Positions 1-12,040 of a stretch of DNA of 64,000 nt are shown here, in pieces. The notes under the pieces were generated by a model that was not told where the DNA came from, did not search any database, and saw nothing but the letters and a program-made list of their open reading frames with translations. The stretch is taken from positions 30,755,501 to 30,819,500 of the forward strand of contig CM076152.1 of NCBI GenBank assembly GCA_038025085.1. The letters are read 5' to 3'. Position 1 is the first letter of the stretch. Every line of letters begins with the position of its first letter. The stretch comes from Tetragonia tetragonoides (taxonomy: Eukaryota > Streptophyta > Magnoliopsida > Caryophyllales > Aizoaceae). The translations under genes were made by a program, and so were the position numbers.

Positions 1-1106
1 ATTTCATACGCACATAGCATCGAACTAAGCACACACACATCAATAATATATTTATTCATTAATCATTAAGCCATCTTTTTTAGAGGGAAGAACGACAAGA
101 CAAAATTTCACCAATGGAGAAGGGATTCCAACTTATCCATACCATAAATATTTCCACCAACTGATCAGCAAAAATCTGAGTGTGCACACCCCCTTCTAAA
201 ACCTCCACGGCTTAAAAGGACGACAATAGAGTACCACTAATACGTCTGTACTCAGTCCAATTTGGACAACCAATATAACCAAACTCATGGGATCAATGTT
301 CTAAGAGTCAAAACAAGTACAGAGCTTACGTAAACCGTAGTCCCGCAAGATATACAAGTATTAACCATATCTATGTCTAACCTTTAGGGAATTCTACCTA
401 AAGGTCTCTTAACCCTCAATATATTTTTAATAATCGTGATCATACCAACAACAATAATTCATACCAGTTATATCACAAAAGTTCAATAATAATCCAATTC
501 CTATATACTCATATTCCACATGAACCAATCACATTCCATCCATTACTCACCATATAAAATCCAATACCAATATCAATTCAAATATAAATTTAATCCATAA
601 TAATTGAAAATTCCATGATTCAACCAAACCATACTTCCTATAAAATTATCTCACATAGTTAATCCAACATATATAATCTTTTCATGTAATTAATCCACCA
701 TAAATTAATTCATCATAAAATCATTTCAAATAATAAATCAATGACCATACAAATAAAATTTAAAATAATCCATCCAAGCATAGTCAATATACCACTTAGC
801 ACATACTCAAACTTTTCATGGGGTTGAGTAAAATTGTAGACATAGAATTACCTTGATTCCTATGCTCCAAACAAACAATGCAAGCTCCTATTGATCTAGT
901 GAGTGGCCTCAAATCCTAATATCCACAACGCGCTAGAATAAATTTACAAGAAATCACCAAATAACTAAACCTCTTACTAAGGTTTAAACCTATATAAACA
1001 ATATGCCCATAATATTGAATTTTAATATGTTTGCATATGCTCAAATAACACTCACAAAACAAAGGACCCATAAATCTGAATTTTACGAGCTTAGAATCAT
1101 CTTTAG
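1..1106. other. AT-rich non-genic stretch, possibly a decayed reversed LTR
   Basis: No coding region is supported here. Its minus strand reads like the inner part of a long plant Ty3/gypsy-type LTR or leader, similar in style but not visibly alignable to 48594-51430. The same sequence seems to resume at 5559-5730 and 10129-10860, after the inserted hAT element and the inserted LTR. I found no LTR ends, so the class is inference. Confidence 0.3.
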
Positions 1107-1129
1107 TAGGGATGTAAATGGATCGGATT

Positions 1130-1245
1130 CGGGTTGGGTGGACTATCATCCGCTCCATCCGCGAAATCCATCCGCTTCATCCGCTCCATCCATCACCCGC
1201 GAACCATCCAATCCTAATCCGCTCCATCCGTCATCCGTGGTTTAA
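1130..1245. repeat. Left subterminal repeats of the hAT element
   Basis: Short motifs of the type CCATCCGC and GCTCCATCCG recur about every 10-25 bp next to the left TIR. Matching motifs (GGGTGATGGATGG, CCCGCTCCATCC) lie at the right end, 5370-5530. hAT transposases are known to bind such subterminal repeats; the binding role here is inferred. Confidence 0.6.
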
Positions 1246-1816
1246 ACGGATGGATCGGGTGATAAACGGTTTAGTGATGTTTGATTTTAATACTCCTGTT
1301 TTTCAATTTGTTCACAATACTGTTTATGAAATGGTGGATTTATGAAATGCTGTTTCAAGAGCTTTCTTACCAGCAACAATGCAATACCTCAAACAATCAT
1401 CAAGCCTACGATCATTTTTGCCATCAATATAACCCTCAGAAGAGAAATTCTTGATCTGCCCAGCAAACCTAGTGGGGAACTTGGAGGCATCAAATCTATC
1501 AATGGGTGGATGCATGCAATACTGTTTCGCTCGCTTAATTAAAGCTTCATACAAACCAAATATGAAAAATGTATTATACATAAAATCCAAATCACACAAA
1601 ACAACAATTTAAAATATTTTCTCACATCACGAATGTCAAATAACTAGCCTACTGACTACTAATCTATTACATCAAGTAGACAGTGGACTCAATTTTTCAA
1701 TTTGTCTGACTCTTCACAAATCCACCATCTCTTCATCTGTATCCTATTAGTATAGGGGGAAATTAAAGAGTTAGAAACTTACATCTATAAAAATAAAAAA
1801 TGATAAAAGAAGAAAA

Positions 1817-2950
1817 TCAAAGGAACATTACCGTAGTCAAGTCAACAATGTCACTAGTGTTGCTAGCACCGCTACTTGCCTCTTCCACCGCATCATTATC
1901 TTCCAAGATAGTAGCACATGCATGAGCATTGTTGAAAGTTGACTCTTCAAAAGAAAAGAAAAAAAAAAAAAAAAAAACAATGTTATGCCAGCAACATGTC
2001 ATGTGGACACAGATCATACAACCATTTGTAAACAAATATACTATTTTACCTGAGTACTCCCCAAGAGTCCAGTTTTGCATGCACATCAACGCTTCTACTG
2101 TGTCCACGTGGAGTCTAGAGCGATGAGGACTCAACACTCTACCTCCCATACTAAAAGCACTCTCCGAAGCAACGGTTGATGCAGGGATTGCTAAGATATC
2201 TTTAGCAATGGCTCTCAATGTAGGGTACTTTGAGTCAATCCTCCAATAATGAAGAATATCAAAGTCATTACTCTCAGGTAGCGCACCCTGCTCCAAATAA
2301 TGGTCTAACTCAAATCTCACATTCACCTTTGTTCTCTTAGTCATTTTTACCTTTCTCCACTTATTGTCATCGTCACTATCATTATCATCATCATTACCAA
2401 CATCACCACAATCACTAGAGTAAGAGTCAGACCGAGTGCGTTTACCAAGTACACTACCACTACCCATACTCGAAACTCCACTACCACTTTTATACTCATC
2501 CAACAAATCATACAACAAGTTTCTCACCCGTTCAACTTCCTTATCAGCCTCATCTTTATAGAGATCCTTAAAATAGAATTCTACACATTCCAATTTGTTT
2601 CTAGGATCTAAAATAGCACCAATAGCAAGAATCTCATTCATGGATGACCAATACTTGTCAAATTTTTCTTTCATTTCTTTAGCCATCCTACTCACTGTAA
2701 CACAAGAACTTAACTTCCACTTTGTTAAGGCTTACTGAAATTCACAAACTTGCACAAAGAACAAATTAGCAGTTGGATAATTCCTACCCGAGAACATCTC
2801 GGTTACTTTATGAAACTTTTTCAATTTCTCACACATAATTTCAGCTAAATCCCAATCTTCCGACTCTGGAACTTCAAAATTCAAGCGAGGATTCTGTAAC
2901 TTTAACTTCTCAAATACCTCTCGATAAGGAAAAGCAGTTTGAAGCATCAA
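1817..2950 (-). pseudogene. hAT transposase remnant with C-terminal dimerisation domain
   Basis: The minus strand encodes the C-terminal part of a plant hAT transposase (zf-BED/RICESLEEPER-like). The segment at 2732-2950 includes EDWDLAEIMCEKLKKFHKVT and FSGRNYPTANLFF, typical of the RNase-H-fold region. A probable short intron follows (donor near 2738, acceptor near 2700). The segment at 2695-2050 holds ILDPRNKLECVEFYF, an acidic serine-rich linker, and the hATC block with YPTLRAIAKDILAIPAST, VASESAFSMGG and LSPHRSRL. A second short intron with a poly-T-rich acceptor separates a small C-terminal exon near 1817-1945. No BED zinc finger or N-terminal catalytic half lies upstream at 2951-3650, so the gene appears truncated and should not make a full transposase. 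The intact hATC block could still give a dimerisation-only fragment. Confidence 0.8.
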
Positions 2951-3659
2951 GAAAGTAGAATTTCACCTTGTTTTACAATCAAGTATCAATTTCTTAGAAC
3001 AATTGAGTTCCATAAACCTAACCTTTTCCTCATATTTTTCATATCTTTTGGGAGTGGCAGTCCAAAATGCAATACAACTACGAATTCTCTCAAATCACAG
3101 AAAAATACACCTATAATGACCAAATCAGAAACCCTAACCTCTGAAGAAAAACCCATAATTCAAACTCAAAGTTACAGTTCAGAAACGAAACCATAATATT
3201 CAATATAACTAAACCAAATCAATTTGATCCGAAAAACGCAACCAAAACCTTCGATCTATAATTTCGCAACAAAATAGCTGGGCATATCTCATAAAATTAA
3301 GCATTCGAACCTTTATCAAAATCACAAATTAGAACTAGAAGGATTCAATAAACTCAATCAATTACAGAACATCAAAACCCTAATGCTAATTTCACGACAT
3401 TGCTAGAACGATCCAACAACTACAGACGATTCGAACAACCGAAGAGAAAGAAATAGGAAGAGGAGAGAGAGTATACCGTAGAACTGTACTCCGGCAAGTC
3501 GACGACAGGCGGCTGGCTGCTGAACTCCGGCGACAGTTAAAGAGTGGCTGAGTGGGAGATGGGAGTGACTGAGTCTGGCTCGAGAGAAGAAGAGAGAGAA
3601 AGAGTGAAAGTAGAAGTAGCGTTATTTAGGATTTTATGGTTAGGCGTCTGATAAATTTG

Positions 3660-3660
<1 letters not shown>
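2951..3660. other. hAT internal region: likely transposase 5' leader
   Basis: No transposase coding sequence is seen. On the minus strand a GC-richer stretch (about 3475-3560) ends in a possible splice donor near 3475, so it may be the old 5' UTR exon and promoter of the transposase. The N-terminal coding exons expected here are missing. Confidence 0.35.

Positions 3661-3747
<87 letters not shown>
3661..3747. repeat. (TA)n microsatellite
   Basis: About 40 uninterrupted TA units lie directly left of the nested palindrome. Length is probably variable and assembly here may be unreliable. Confidence 0.95.
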
Positions 3748-3748
<1 letters not shown>

Positions 3749-4374
3749 GGGTTGATGCGGGAGCAAGTGTGCAAAGTAAACAGAACAACCAAGGAACTAG
3801 CAAGAGAACATATATTCTTGTTTACATCGAGTTCCTTTGGTGGTTATGCATTAAATTGACTCCTACAAAGATAATTACATGGAGTTTACACACAAGATCG
3901 GGATTAAAGCTCTTATTATATGATCTCATTCGTTATAAGGATTCCTGTAATTTTGACAGCTTCTACACTGGTTCGTATTTTGATCATAACTCACTCATAC
4001 TACATGGGATCGTGGTGATTCAAAGCTCTGTAGAAAGCTGGAAAAGAGATCTAAAACTCCTATCTTTTGAGTTTTCCCATATTCGAAACGTAACAGGATT
4101 TAAAAGGCAATTTAATTTACAGTGGAAAGTTGTTCCCACGGGTTTGTGCCTTGGGCGCTAGGTAATCAGTTGTTTAGTTCGATTTCGTTTAGTATTCCCT
4201 TAATTAGTTAGAATATGTTTAGGAGAGTAATAATCTGATTGTTATTAGTATTAGAAGTCCATTAGGTGTTAGGAAAGCTGTTAGTTAGTCCGTTTTACAA
4301 TTGTAGTCAGTTTCGTAGTTAGTTTCCTATTCGGACTAGGATTAGGATTCCGAATAGCTTTAGATTTCCTTGTC

Positions 4375-4384
4375 TATAAATAGG
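4375..4384 (+). promoter_or_regulatory. Candidate TATA box in left palindrome arm
   Basis: TATAAATAGG, a good plant TATA match, points inward to the loop. In an LTR reading it would mark the end of U3. Transcription from here would run through the loop into the complementary arm and give a hairpin RNA (inference). Confidence 0.5.
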
Positions 4385-4736
4385 GGAGAGCTTTGCTATT
4401 GTAAACTCGTGCTTTGATGATTAATTATTGAATACGTGAGTATTTACCCCTCAAACTGAGTGATTCAGGTTGAAACCCTTACGAGTGATTCGTGAGTTGT
4501 TCTTGAGTGATTCTTGAACAAGATCCCTTTGATACCAAGTTGATGTGAAATAAGTAACAAAACGGAAATTAACCTTTGATAGTATCACACAAAGGGATCT
4601 TGTTCAAGAATCACTCAAGAACAACTCACGAATCACTCGTAAGGGTTTCAACCTGAATCACTCAGTTTGAGGGGTAAATACTCACGTATTCAATAATTAA
4701 TCATCAAAGCACGAGTTTACAATAGCAAAGCTCTCC

Positions 4737-4746
4737 CCTATTTATA
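4737..4746 (-). promoter_or_regulatory. Candidate TATA box in right palindrome arm
   Basis: Mirror copy of the left-arm TATA box (CCTATTTATA on the plus strand), also pointing inward, so the two promoters are convergent. Confidence 0.5.
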
Positions 4747-5558
4747 GACAAGGAAATCTAAAGCTATTCGGAATCCTAATCCTAGTCCGAATAGGAAACT
4801 AACTACGAAACTGACTACAATTGTAAAACGGACTAACTAACAGCTTTCCTAACACCTAATGGACTTCTAATACTAATAACAATCAGATTATTACTCTCCT
4901 AAACATATTCTAACTAATTAAGGGAATACTAAACGAAATCGAACTAAACAACTGATTACCTAGCGCCCAAGGCACAAACCCGTGGGAACAGCTTTCCACT
5001 GTAAATTAAATTGCCTTTTAAATCCTGTTACGTTTCGAATATGGGAAAACTCAAAAGATAGGAGTTTTAGATCTCTTTTCCAGCTTTCTACAGAGCTTTG
5101 AATCACCACGATCCCATGTAGTATGAGTGAGTTATGATCAAAATACGAACCAGTGTAGAAGCTGTCAAAATTACGGGAATCCTTATAACGAATGAGATCA
5201 TATAATAAGAGCTTTAATCCCGATCTTGTGTGTAAACTCCATGTAATTATCTTTGTAGGAGTCAATTTAATGCATAACCACCAAAGGAACTCGATGTAAA
5301 CAAGAATATATGTTCTCTTGCTAGTTCCTTGGTTGTTCTGTTTACTTTGCACACTTGCTCCCGCATCACGGGTGATGGATGGTTTTAGCGGGTCGGGTTC
5401 GCGGGTGGAAACTGTCCACCCGAATCCTACCCGATCCGTCACCCGCTCCATCCACCACCCTCTTAAGGATCCGTTTATTCGGGTTTTGATCCATATATTC
5501 GGGTCGGATGGTGCGGATATCTGCAGATGGAGTATCCATTTACATCCCTAATCTTTAG

Positions 5559-5730
5559 TCACGTTTAAAGCCACTATGAAGTTTACCCAAAAATAAGTAC
5601 TTATCAAGTTGAACAAAATTTAAAAGAAACGTCTGCTATAAAAGTCCAAACTTATACTCCATAAAACTCAACACCAGTAGTATCCAACCAAGTATATAAA
5701 CACATCAATTATATGCACCTAACTAGTTAC
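5559..5730. other. Non-genic spacer between hAT element and solo LTR
   Basis: AT-rich sequence continuous in style with 1-1106. It ends with GTTAC, the left target site of the next insertion. Confidence 0.4.
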
Positions 5731-7224
5731 TGTGAGGCCTGATTTTTCGGGTTTTCAGAGTTGCGAGCCGAGAATCATTGCGTTACGTGCCGATGGGCAC
5801 GTCCCACGGAAATTGACCGATTGAAGAGGTCAATTGTCAAGGAATCATCATAAGGTTCGAAGTCGCCACCTTGTTATGACCCAAACAAGGACGAGTTCCA
5901 AAACGAAAGGGTTTTATAAAAGATTTTAAGGAAAACCATTTAAGAAACCCAAAAAATGACTTCATTCCGATAAGGCACGAAAATTCTTTGACTGGTCTGC
6001 GAACGCAAAGATCTTGGTTCGGGGTCTAGGTTAGAAGGTGCGGACGTCGCTGGACACGTCTCCTTCTCCGTACTGAGTACGGGCTTTTTTCTAATACGTT
6101 GTATCCCAATTGAAAGCTTTGAATTATATTATATAATGCCTAAAATGATAAGGAAAAGCACATATATTTACACATTGTCACACAACACACTTGTATGTAG
6201 AAATCGGTATATTCGTTTATGTACAACGGGCTTGGATACGCATGTCTTGCTCTACGTACCAATCATTGTAGGACTTGAATCTACTCTTGTATCAAAGCCC
6301 TAACATAGTTCTGACTGGGGGGTCCAGTCAATAAGACTTTGGATGCCATTAAGGTGGGTATGATTGTTCTTTCCCGTGAGAGGGATATAATTAAGAAACT
6401 TATATGATGACTCGCGACTTAGAGTCGAATTGATCCGAGAAACCCCCTACTTCCCTATAAGAAGTAAGAAAAGGTTCAAATGGGAAGATTTGCCTACTCA
6501 TTCGAGGCGTTCAACCCAACAACATTCGGTAATATACGGGGATCAACCCAATTCTTAGCTTTGAGTATACGCATAGGCTTCTCAAAAATATTCGTTCTCC
6601 ACTGGGAAATAACATTCACTAGGGATGAGTAGACGGATGATTTGTATAGGGTATGGGTATGTATTGGTGGGTAATGGCTTAAAAGAGTCTTTCCGGTAGG
6701 ATCCCCCGGGATGACCCGAAGCCAAATAAGAGGGGACGATCGATTATTTACTTTTATTCGATCATAGGTATTCCACTGAGGAAAATGATGTCACTGGGGA
6801 ACGTGGATTCCACTAGGGAATGCGATTTTGTATGAAGGTGATTTGATGTGGTGGTAGGTGGAATACCCATGATCGCGTATAAGCAAATATTTGATTCTAA
6901 CCTCGAATTTGATTTCGAGTCGAGTTTGTACATAAACGGATATACTGGTTTTATTGAAAACAAGCAACTGAATATATCACACAAGTGAGAGAAGTTCTTT
7001 TTATTTACTTTTCGAGTTGTATTATTAGGTGAAAACAAATGAATGCAAATGTATAAATATAATTAAGAAGCCTCGGAATAAACGAATTACAACTTGAGTA
7101 TTTACAATAAAATACAAAAAATGTCTAAAAATCCTAAAAAAAGAGAAAAGACTTGATCTTCATGTACATGGCGCCTCCGGGGCTCGGTCTTGATCTTTGT
7201 CTTCGAGAATTGGACTTAGTCACA

Positions 7225-7306
7225 AGAATTGGTTTATTTACAAATGAATTGGTCTATTTACAAAAAGAATTGGTTATTTACTAAAAGAATTGGTTATTTA
7301 CAAGAG
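7225..7306. repeat. Short tandem repeat, unit about 19 bp
   Basis: Four imperfect units of the type AGAATTGGTTATTTACAA lie in tandem inside the solo LTR. Confidence 0.7.
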
Positions 7307-8896
7307 CGGTGTGAAAGACTCGACAAGGGGTCAATCCAAACGAAACTTATCGACTCCAAATTTATTTTTATAATTAGTGGGACACACTCAAATAATAAAC
7401 TGGAAATGTTCGTATTTTTATCATTTTATTTGATAATTAAACATAATTTATTTACAAAGTCGCAAGAAATCGAATCTACAATAAACTGGGCAGAACTTCT
7501 TTAATTCATAAATTGGTCATTTCTTAATCAAATTGAGTGATTCTAAAGCCTAAATTGGTTCATTTTACATCCTCTATCCACTGTAAAAAATTCAAGTGAA
7601 ACCAGTTCATGGTTGACGAGTTATTATTGAATTACAAGTTTCTGGAACTCAATTGACACACCTTTGGTGTTTGAATTACTGGGAATTAATTACAAGCGAT
7701 CTAAGTCTGATATTTACACGTATTAAACTAGACTTGAAGACTGATATATAGACAAATTATCAAGTTTTTTACGCAATTATAAGTTATTTTACCAAAATAA
7801 ACAAAAGTTCTGTGCAACAAACCTAATGTTCTAAACTATTCTAAGTTAACAAATTATTACTCATATTGACAGACTTGAACTTGATTTTGATTAATTCATT
7901 GAAAATTCATTATAAGCCCAGATTGAGTAACTCAAAAGTCTAAATTGGTCCTAATTGAATCTAGTATCCAATTATAAATTCATTTTACACTTAGTAAGCA
8001 TGGATCACTGTAATTATTTAGATTAGTGAACATTGACGTTTGTGGACTTTAACTCGATTGGTTAATTTTATCATTATTTGTACATGATGAAACTCAATCT
8101 TGTTAATACAAATTAAACTAGACACACTAAAGAACAAACACAAAAATTATCAAAAATTAATTATTATTCTAAGTGGTTGCTTTTAGCCGATTATTAACAA
8201 GTACTAAACTTAAACAAACATCTACCAGTTCAGAATTACTTTTCCATTTGAAAAATCATTTAAAATTTATTTCTTAACCGAATCGGACAAAATTGGTGTC
8301 TGTAGAACCCTTATTGAATTCTCTTTAATGTTCTTAGAAATAGCTTAGGTCAAAAAAGTAACCAAACATTAGTCATTTATAGATCTAGTTACGGTGGTCT
8401 AAAATGGATAATTGGATTTCAAAAAAAGAATAGGAAATATCTAACTGTGGATTTCGATGGTTTTTATCTCTAATCAAAGCTATTGAGCTGAAATTTCATA
8501 TGGTACCAATTTTATCAAATTCTAACCGTTGGATTTTCCTCACACTACAAACAAAGTTACGTCTTCTAAACCAAAAAATCCGAGTTATTACAAATTGAAA
8601 CCAATAAAAATTCCGAGACTTCTACATGCATGAATGATCATTTTTATCCATTTTTATTAACAATAAAAAAAAGGTGATGAGAGGAAAAAGTGACATTCAT
8701 TGTTCAAACATTTATTTTGATCAAACAACACTCAATCTCACCGCAAAAACACTCAAAGGCTCGATCTATGTCCTCCATGAGGACGAGTTCGCGTGGGCAC
8801 TTGAACTCTTACCTAAGAATTGTAGCCGAGTGAAAAATACGGGGTGCATGACCTCAGCATATCAAATCCAACCAAAAGAAATAATAAGTTTACTAG

Positions 8897-8933
<37 letters not shown>
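8897..8933. repeat. (TA)n microsatellite
   Basis: About 18 TA units inside the solo LTR. Confidence 0.9.
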
Positions 8934-8936
<3 letters not shown>

Positions 8937-9846
8937 AGTAAATATACATAATAAAAGCATACTATAAGTATGGGTTAACTAAAAGAAAATTTATTTTTTT
9001 TGAGAAAATTATAAGGAGATGAACTAAAAAAAAAAAAAGCTTTTAGGTGTTCATGATGAGATGATGATAGGAGTTTTTTTTTTTTTGGTTTTGGGTATTT
9101 TTTGGGTTTTTTGAGAGTAATTTCACTAAGGAAGAACACTTAGACAATTGGGAGAATTTTTACTAGAGAGAGGTTAGAGAGAAAAAAGGGCCATTTACTT
9201 AGTAGAAAAATGGGGTTTTTATAGGGAAATACAAGGGGAGAGGGTGTTAGGGTTTAAGGGATAATAAATAAATAAATATTAACTAAATAACAAAACAACA
9301 AAAAAAAAGAGAAAATAATAAAAGAAATTAAAAGAAATCTGGTCAAATGGTCAAAAGGAAAAAAAAGGAAAAAAATAATAATTTAGGGGATAAATAGGGA
9401 TTTTAGGGGGTAAAATTAGGGATGAGTTTTAAGGAAATAAAACAAAGTGAATCAAAAATGAAAAAAAGGGGTTTGTTTAAATGGGGAAATTACAAAAACA
9501 AAAAAAAAAAAAAAAAATTGGGAAGAGGGAAGGGGGGCTGGCAGGTAGGAGAGGGAAGAGAGAGAGAGAGATGACTAGGAAAGAAGGAAGGAAAAGAAAG
9601 AGAAAAAAAAAAAAATCAGATCAACGTGGGAAAAGGGGAAAGGGGGGAAAGGGATTTTACCTTTATTTTTTTGTAAAAATTTCGTGGAGCCCACATATCA
9701 GAATTTATTTATCTTTTTCCTTTTTTTTTTCCTTTGTTTAGTAACTTTGGGCTTTGTTTATTTGGATTTAAACTTAACCCATTTTTGGGTCAAGCCTTCT
9801 CTACCCAACTATTCTATGATCCATAGAAGAAAATACTACTACTACC

Positions 9847-10082
<236 letters not shown>

Positions 10083-10128
10083 ATAGTAAAAAATAAAATA
10101 CAAGTTAAAATTTGGTGTCTACAGTTAC

Positions 10129-11886
10129 TACTACTAAATCTACCAAATTAATTTTCATCATGATCAACTCGTGTTATCATTTGCAACCAATACTCTAGTC
10201 AGCCGTAAACACAACCATCAATCGCCTTTTTTTTTTTTTTTTTGGTTGAATAAACCCACAAATTTCATTAATACCCACAACACAGTAAACTAGTAAAGTC
10301 CTTAAATTGATCCAACACGGTTAACCTTCCACACAGAAAACTAAAATTAACAAAACTAACTCTAAAGATGCATAAACATTAAATCTAACCAATATAACAT
10401 GATCAATTATAAGACGAGGTCAATAGCCCATCAATATTCTAGTCCTAGAGTTTTATATATGTGCAAAACACAACATAAACGTAAAAGATGCAAACTTTAA
10501 TACATAAGGACCAATAAACTTACTTGGATTGAAGAGAGAGGATGAATCCTTCACTTAAATCAACACCCAAAGAGCTCAGTTTGTAAAGGAGGTAAAAGAG
10601 ATATAGAGCGAAGCTCTCTCTATTTTTTTTACGTGATACAAAGAACTAAGAAATAGAGTTAGGGCTTCTTCTTTTTTTTTTTTTTTAAAACCGATGAAAA
10701 GCAACGTATGGAAGGAGGAGGTTAAAAGGCCCAATTTTCCTTTCTCACAAACCAACTCACGACCCCCTTTTTTTTTAAACCCAAAAGACAATATAAATCC
10801 AATTATAATTAACCAAACCAAAACTTCTAAAAATTGACCCATTAAATATAACTAGTTATGTTTGTGTATTAATATTAAATAAAATATCTTTGTTGGTATA
10901 AACTTCCAAGACACCTTTGGCACATGTGTTATATATGGATACAAAAATACTTTTCTATGAACCTCTTGATCCCTTAATATGTACAAACCTACCACATTAC
11001 ACCAATTTTAGGGCAAAATACCAAAAATATACAATATCTCATTCGTTGTTAATCATGATATAAGCCAACTGATTTTGTATAGCCAAATTTGTTTATTATT
11101 TTTTTTTTTTTTTGCAATTTACTTCTATATTCGGTCCAAAAGACCACCACCACTACTACTTCCATACTACTACTATTTAATTTTGCTGCAGTTTTCTGCA
11201 GTATCCAGTCCAAAAAAGAGGATGCCCTAAATATCAAATGGATGCAGTGAAATTATATTTAATTAATTAACAACCATGTATATCATTCATTGAAAGCCAA
11301 TACATTCTTATGCGTTGTAAAATTTGTATAAATAAATTTGTGATCATATAATTAATAGTAGTAAAATAAGATCAGATACATGCATCTTAAGTATTTTATG
11401 ACATGTGAATATTTTGCTTACGTATCGAAACCTACATGTCAATATAGCAATTCTTATATTTTCTTATATGCCTCATGTATGCGAGGCATAAACTTGTAAT
11501 CATATTATGAAATATGAAACGTAACTAAAAATAAACTATACAAAAAGAAAATGTGTGGAATAACACTAAACTTAGGATGATACAAATTTTTAAGTTATTA
11601 TAATGCTCTTTTAATCATACAACAACTCAATTGAGCAAATAGATGTTCTTTGTGATTATTATATGCGTGTATTATTATTAAAAAATTTAATGAAATGTAT
11701 TTGTAAGATACATGTACTTGACTTTTGGAGAGAAAATATAATTTAATAAAAGTAAATATGTATTAATGTAGGTTCATGCATGTTAAATAAAGATGACATG
11801 GCAAGCTATGTGGATGTTCCTTGTTTATGTGGATGTGTGGATGTGCCTTGTTTATGTGGATGTCCACTTATCCATCAAGCAATTGT

Positions 11887-11964
<78 letters not shown>

Positions 11965-12040
11965 GATTAAATAATAGAATAAATAATAGATTCAATAAAT
12001 AAACGATAGCTTTTCTAAAAGAAATGAATTTTTATATTTA
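10129..12040. other. Non-genic AT-rich region
   Basis: No gene is recognised. The first 700 bp continue the style of 1-1106 and may be the rest of the same old LTR. The remainder is anonymous AT-rich DNA. A small tandem repeat (units with TTGTTTATGTGGATG, 11812-11868) precedes a TA tract. Confidence 0.5.
11891..11961. repeat. (TA)n microsatellite
   Basis: About 35 TA units shortly upstream of the truncated LINE. Confidence 0.95.

Larger units (their letters stand above)
3753..5368. mobile_element. Nested 1616-bp palindromic element with 779-bp arms and LTR-like ends
   Basis: The left arm (3753-4531) and right arm (4590-5368) are reverse complements of exactly equal length, 779 bp. I found two mismatches by eye (near 3947 and 4128), so identity is about 99.7 percent. 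The loop is 58 bp (4532-4589). The outer ends are TGATGCGGGAGC and GCTCCCGCATCA, and the insertion is flanked by a 5-bp TSD CGGGT (3748-3752 and 5369-5373). TG..CA ends with a 5-bp TSD are hallmarks of retroviral-type integrase, but normal LTRs are direct repeats, not inverted. Each arm has TATAAATAGG about 620 bp from its outer end, like a U3/R boundary. The element may be two LTRs in head-to-head orientation or an unknown foldback family. It lies inside the hAT element. Confidence 0.85.
1107..5550 (-). mobile_element. hAT DNA transposon, 4444 bp, with perfect 8-bp TSD
   Basis: The ends are inverted repeats: TAGGGATGTAAATGGA at 1107 and TCCATTTACATCCCTA ending at 5550 (mismatches begin just inside). 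The flanks carry a perfect 8-bp target-site duplication ATCTTTAG at 1099-1106 and 5551-5558. TAGGG ends, 8-bp TSDs and an internal hATC-domain transposase remnant on the minus strand together identify the hAT superfamily. About 1.6 kb of its length is a nested palindromic insertion (3753-5368), and a long TA tract lies beside that insert. The transposase lacks its N-terminal half, so the copy is probably non-autonomous. The exact TSD points to a fairly recent insertion. Confidence 0.93.

Noticed and set aside
1324..1599. C-terminal extension of the hAT transposase (91 codons)
   Set aside because: Lies beyond the hATC domain without a supported splice link or recognised motif.
3769..5451. Matching 130- and 163-codon frames in the two palindrome arms
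   Set aside because: Same sequence read in both arms; the second extends past the palindrome into hAT DNA. No known domain; in the U3-like part of an LTR-like arm, so probably chance.
8770..8800. Hammerhead-ribozyme-like CATGAGGACGAG
   Set aside because: The conserved CUGAUGA and GAAA core elements are not both present with proper stems.
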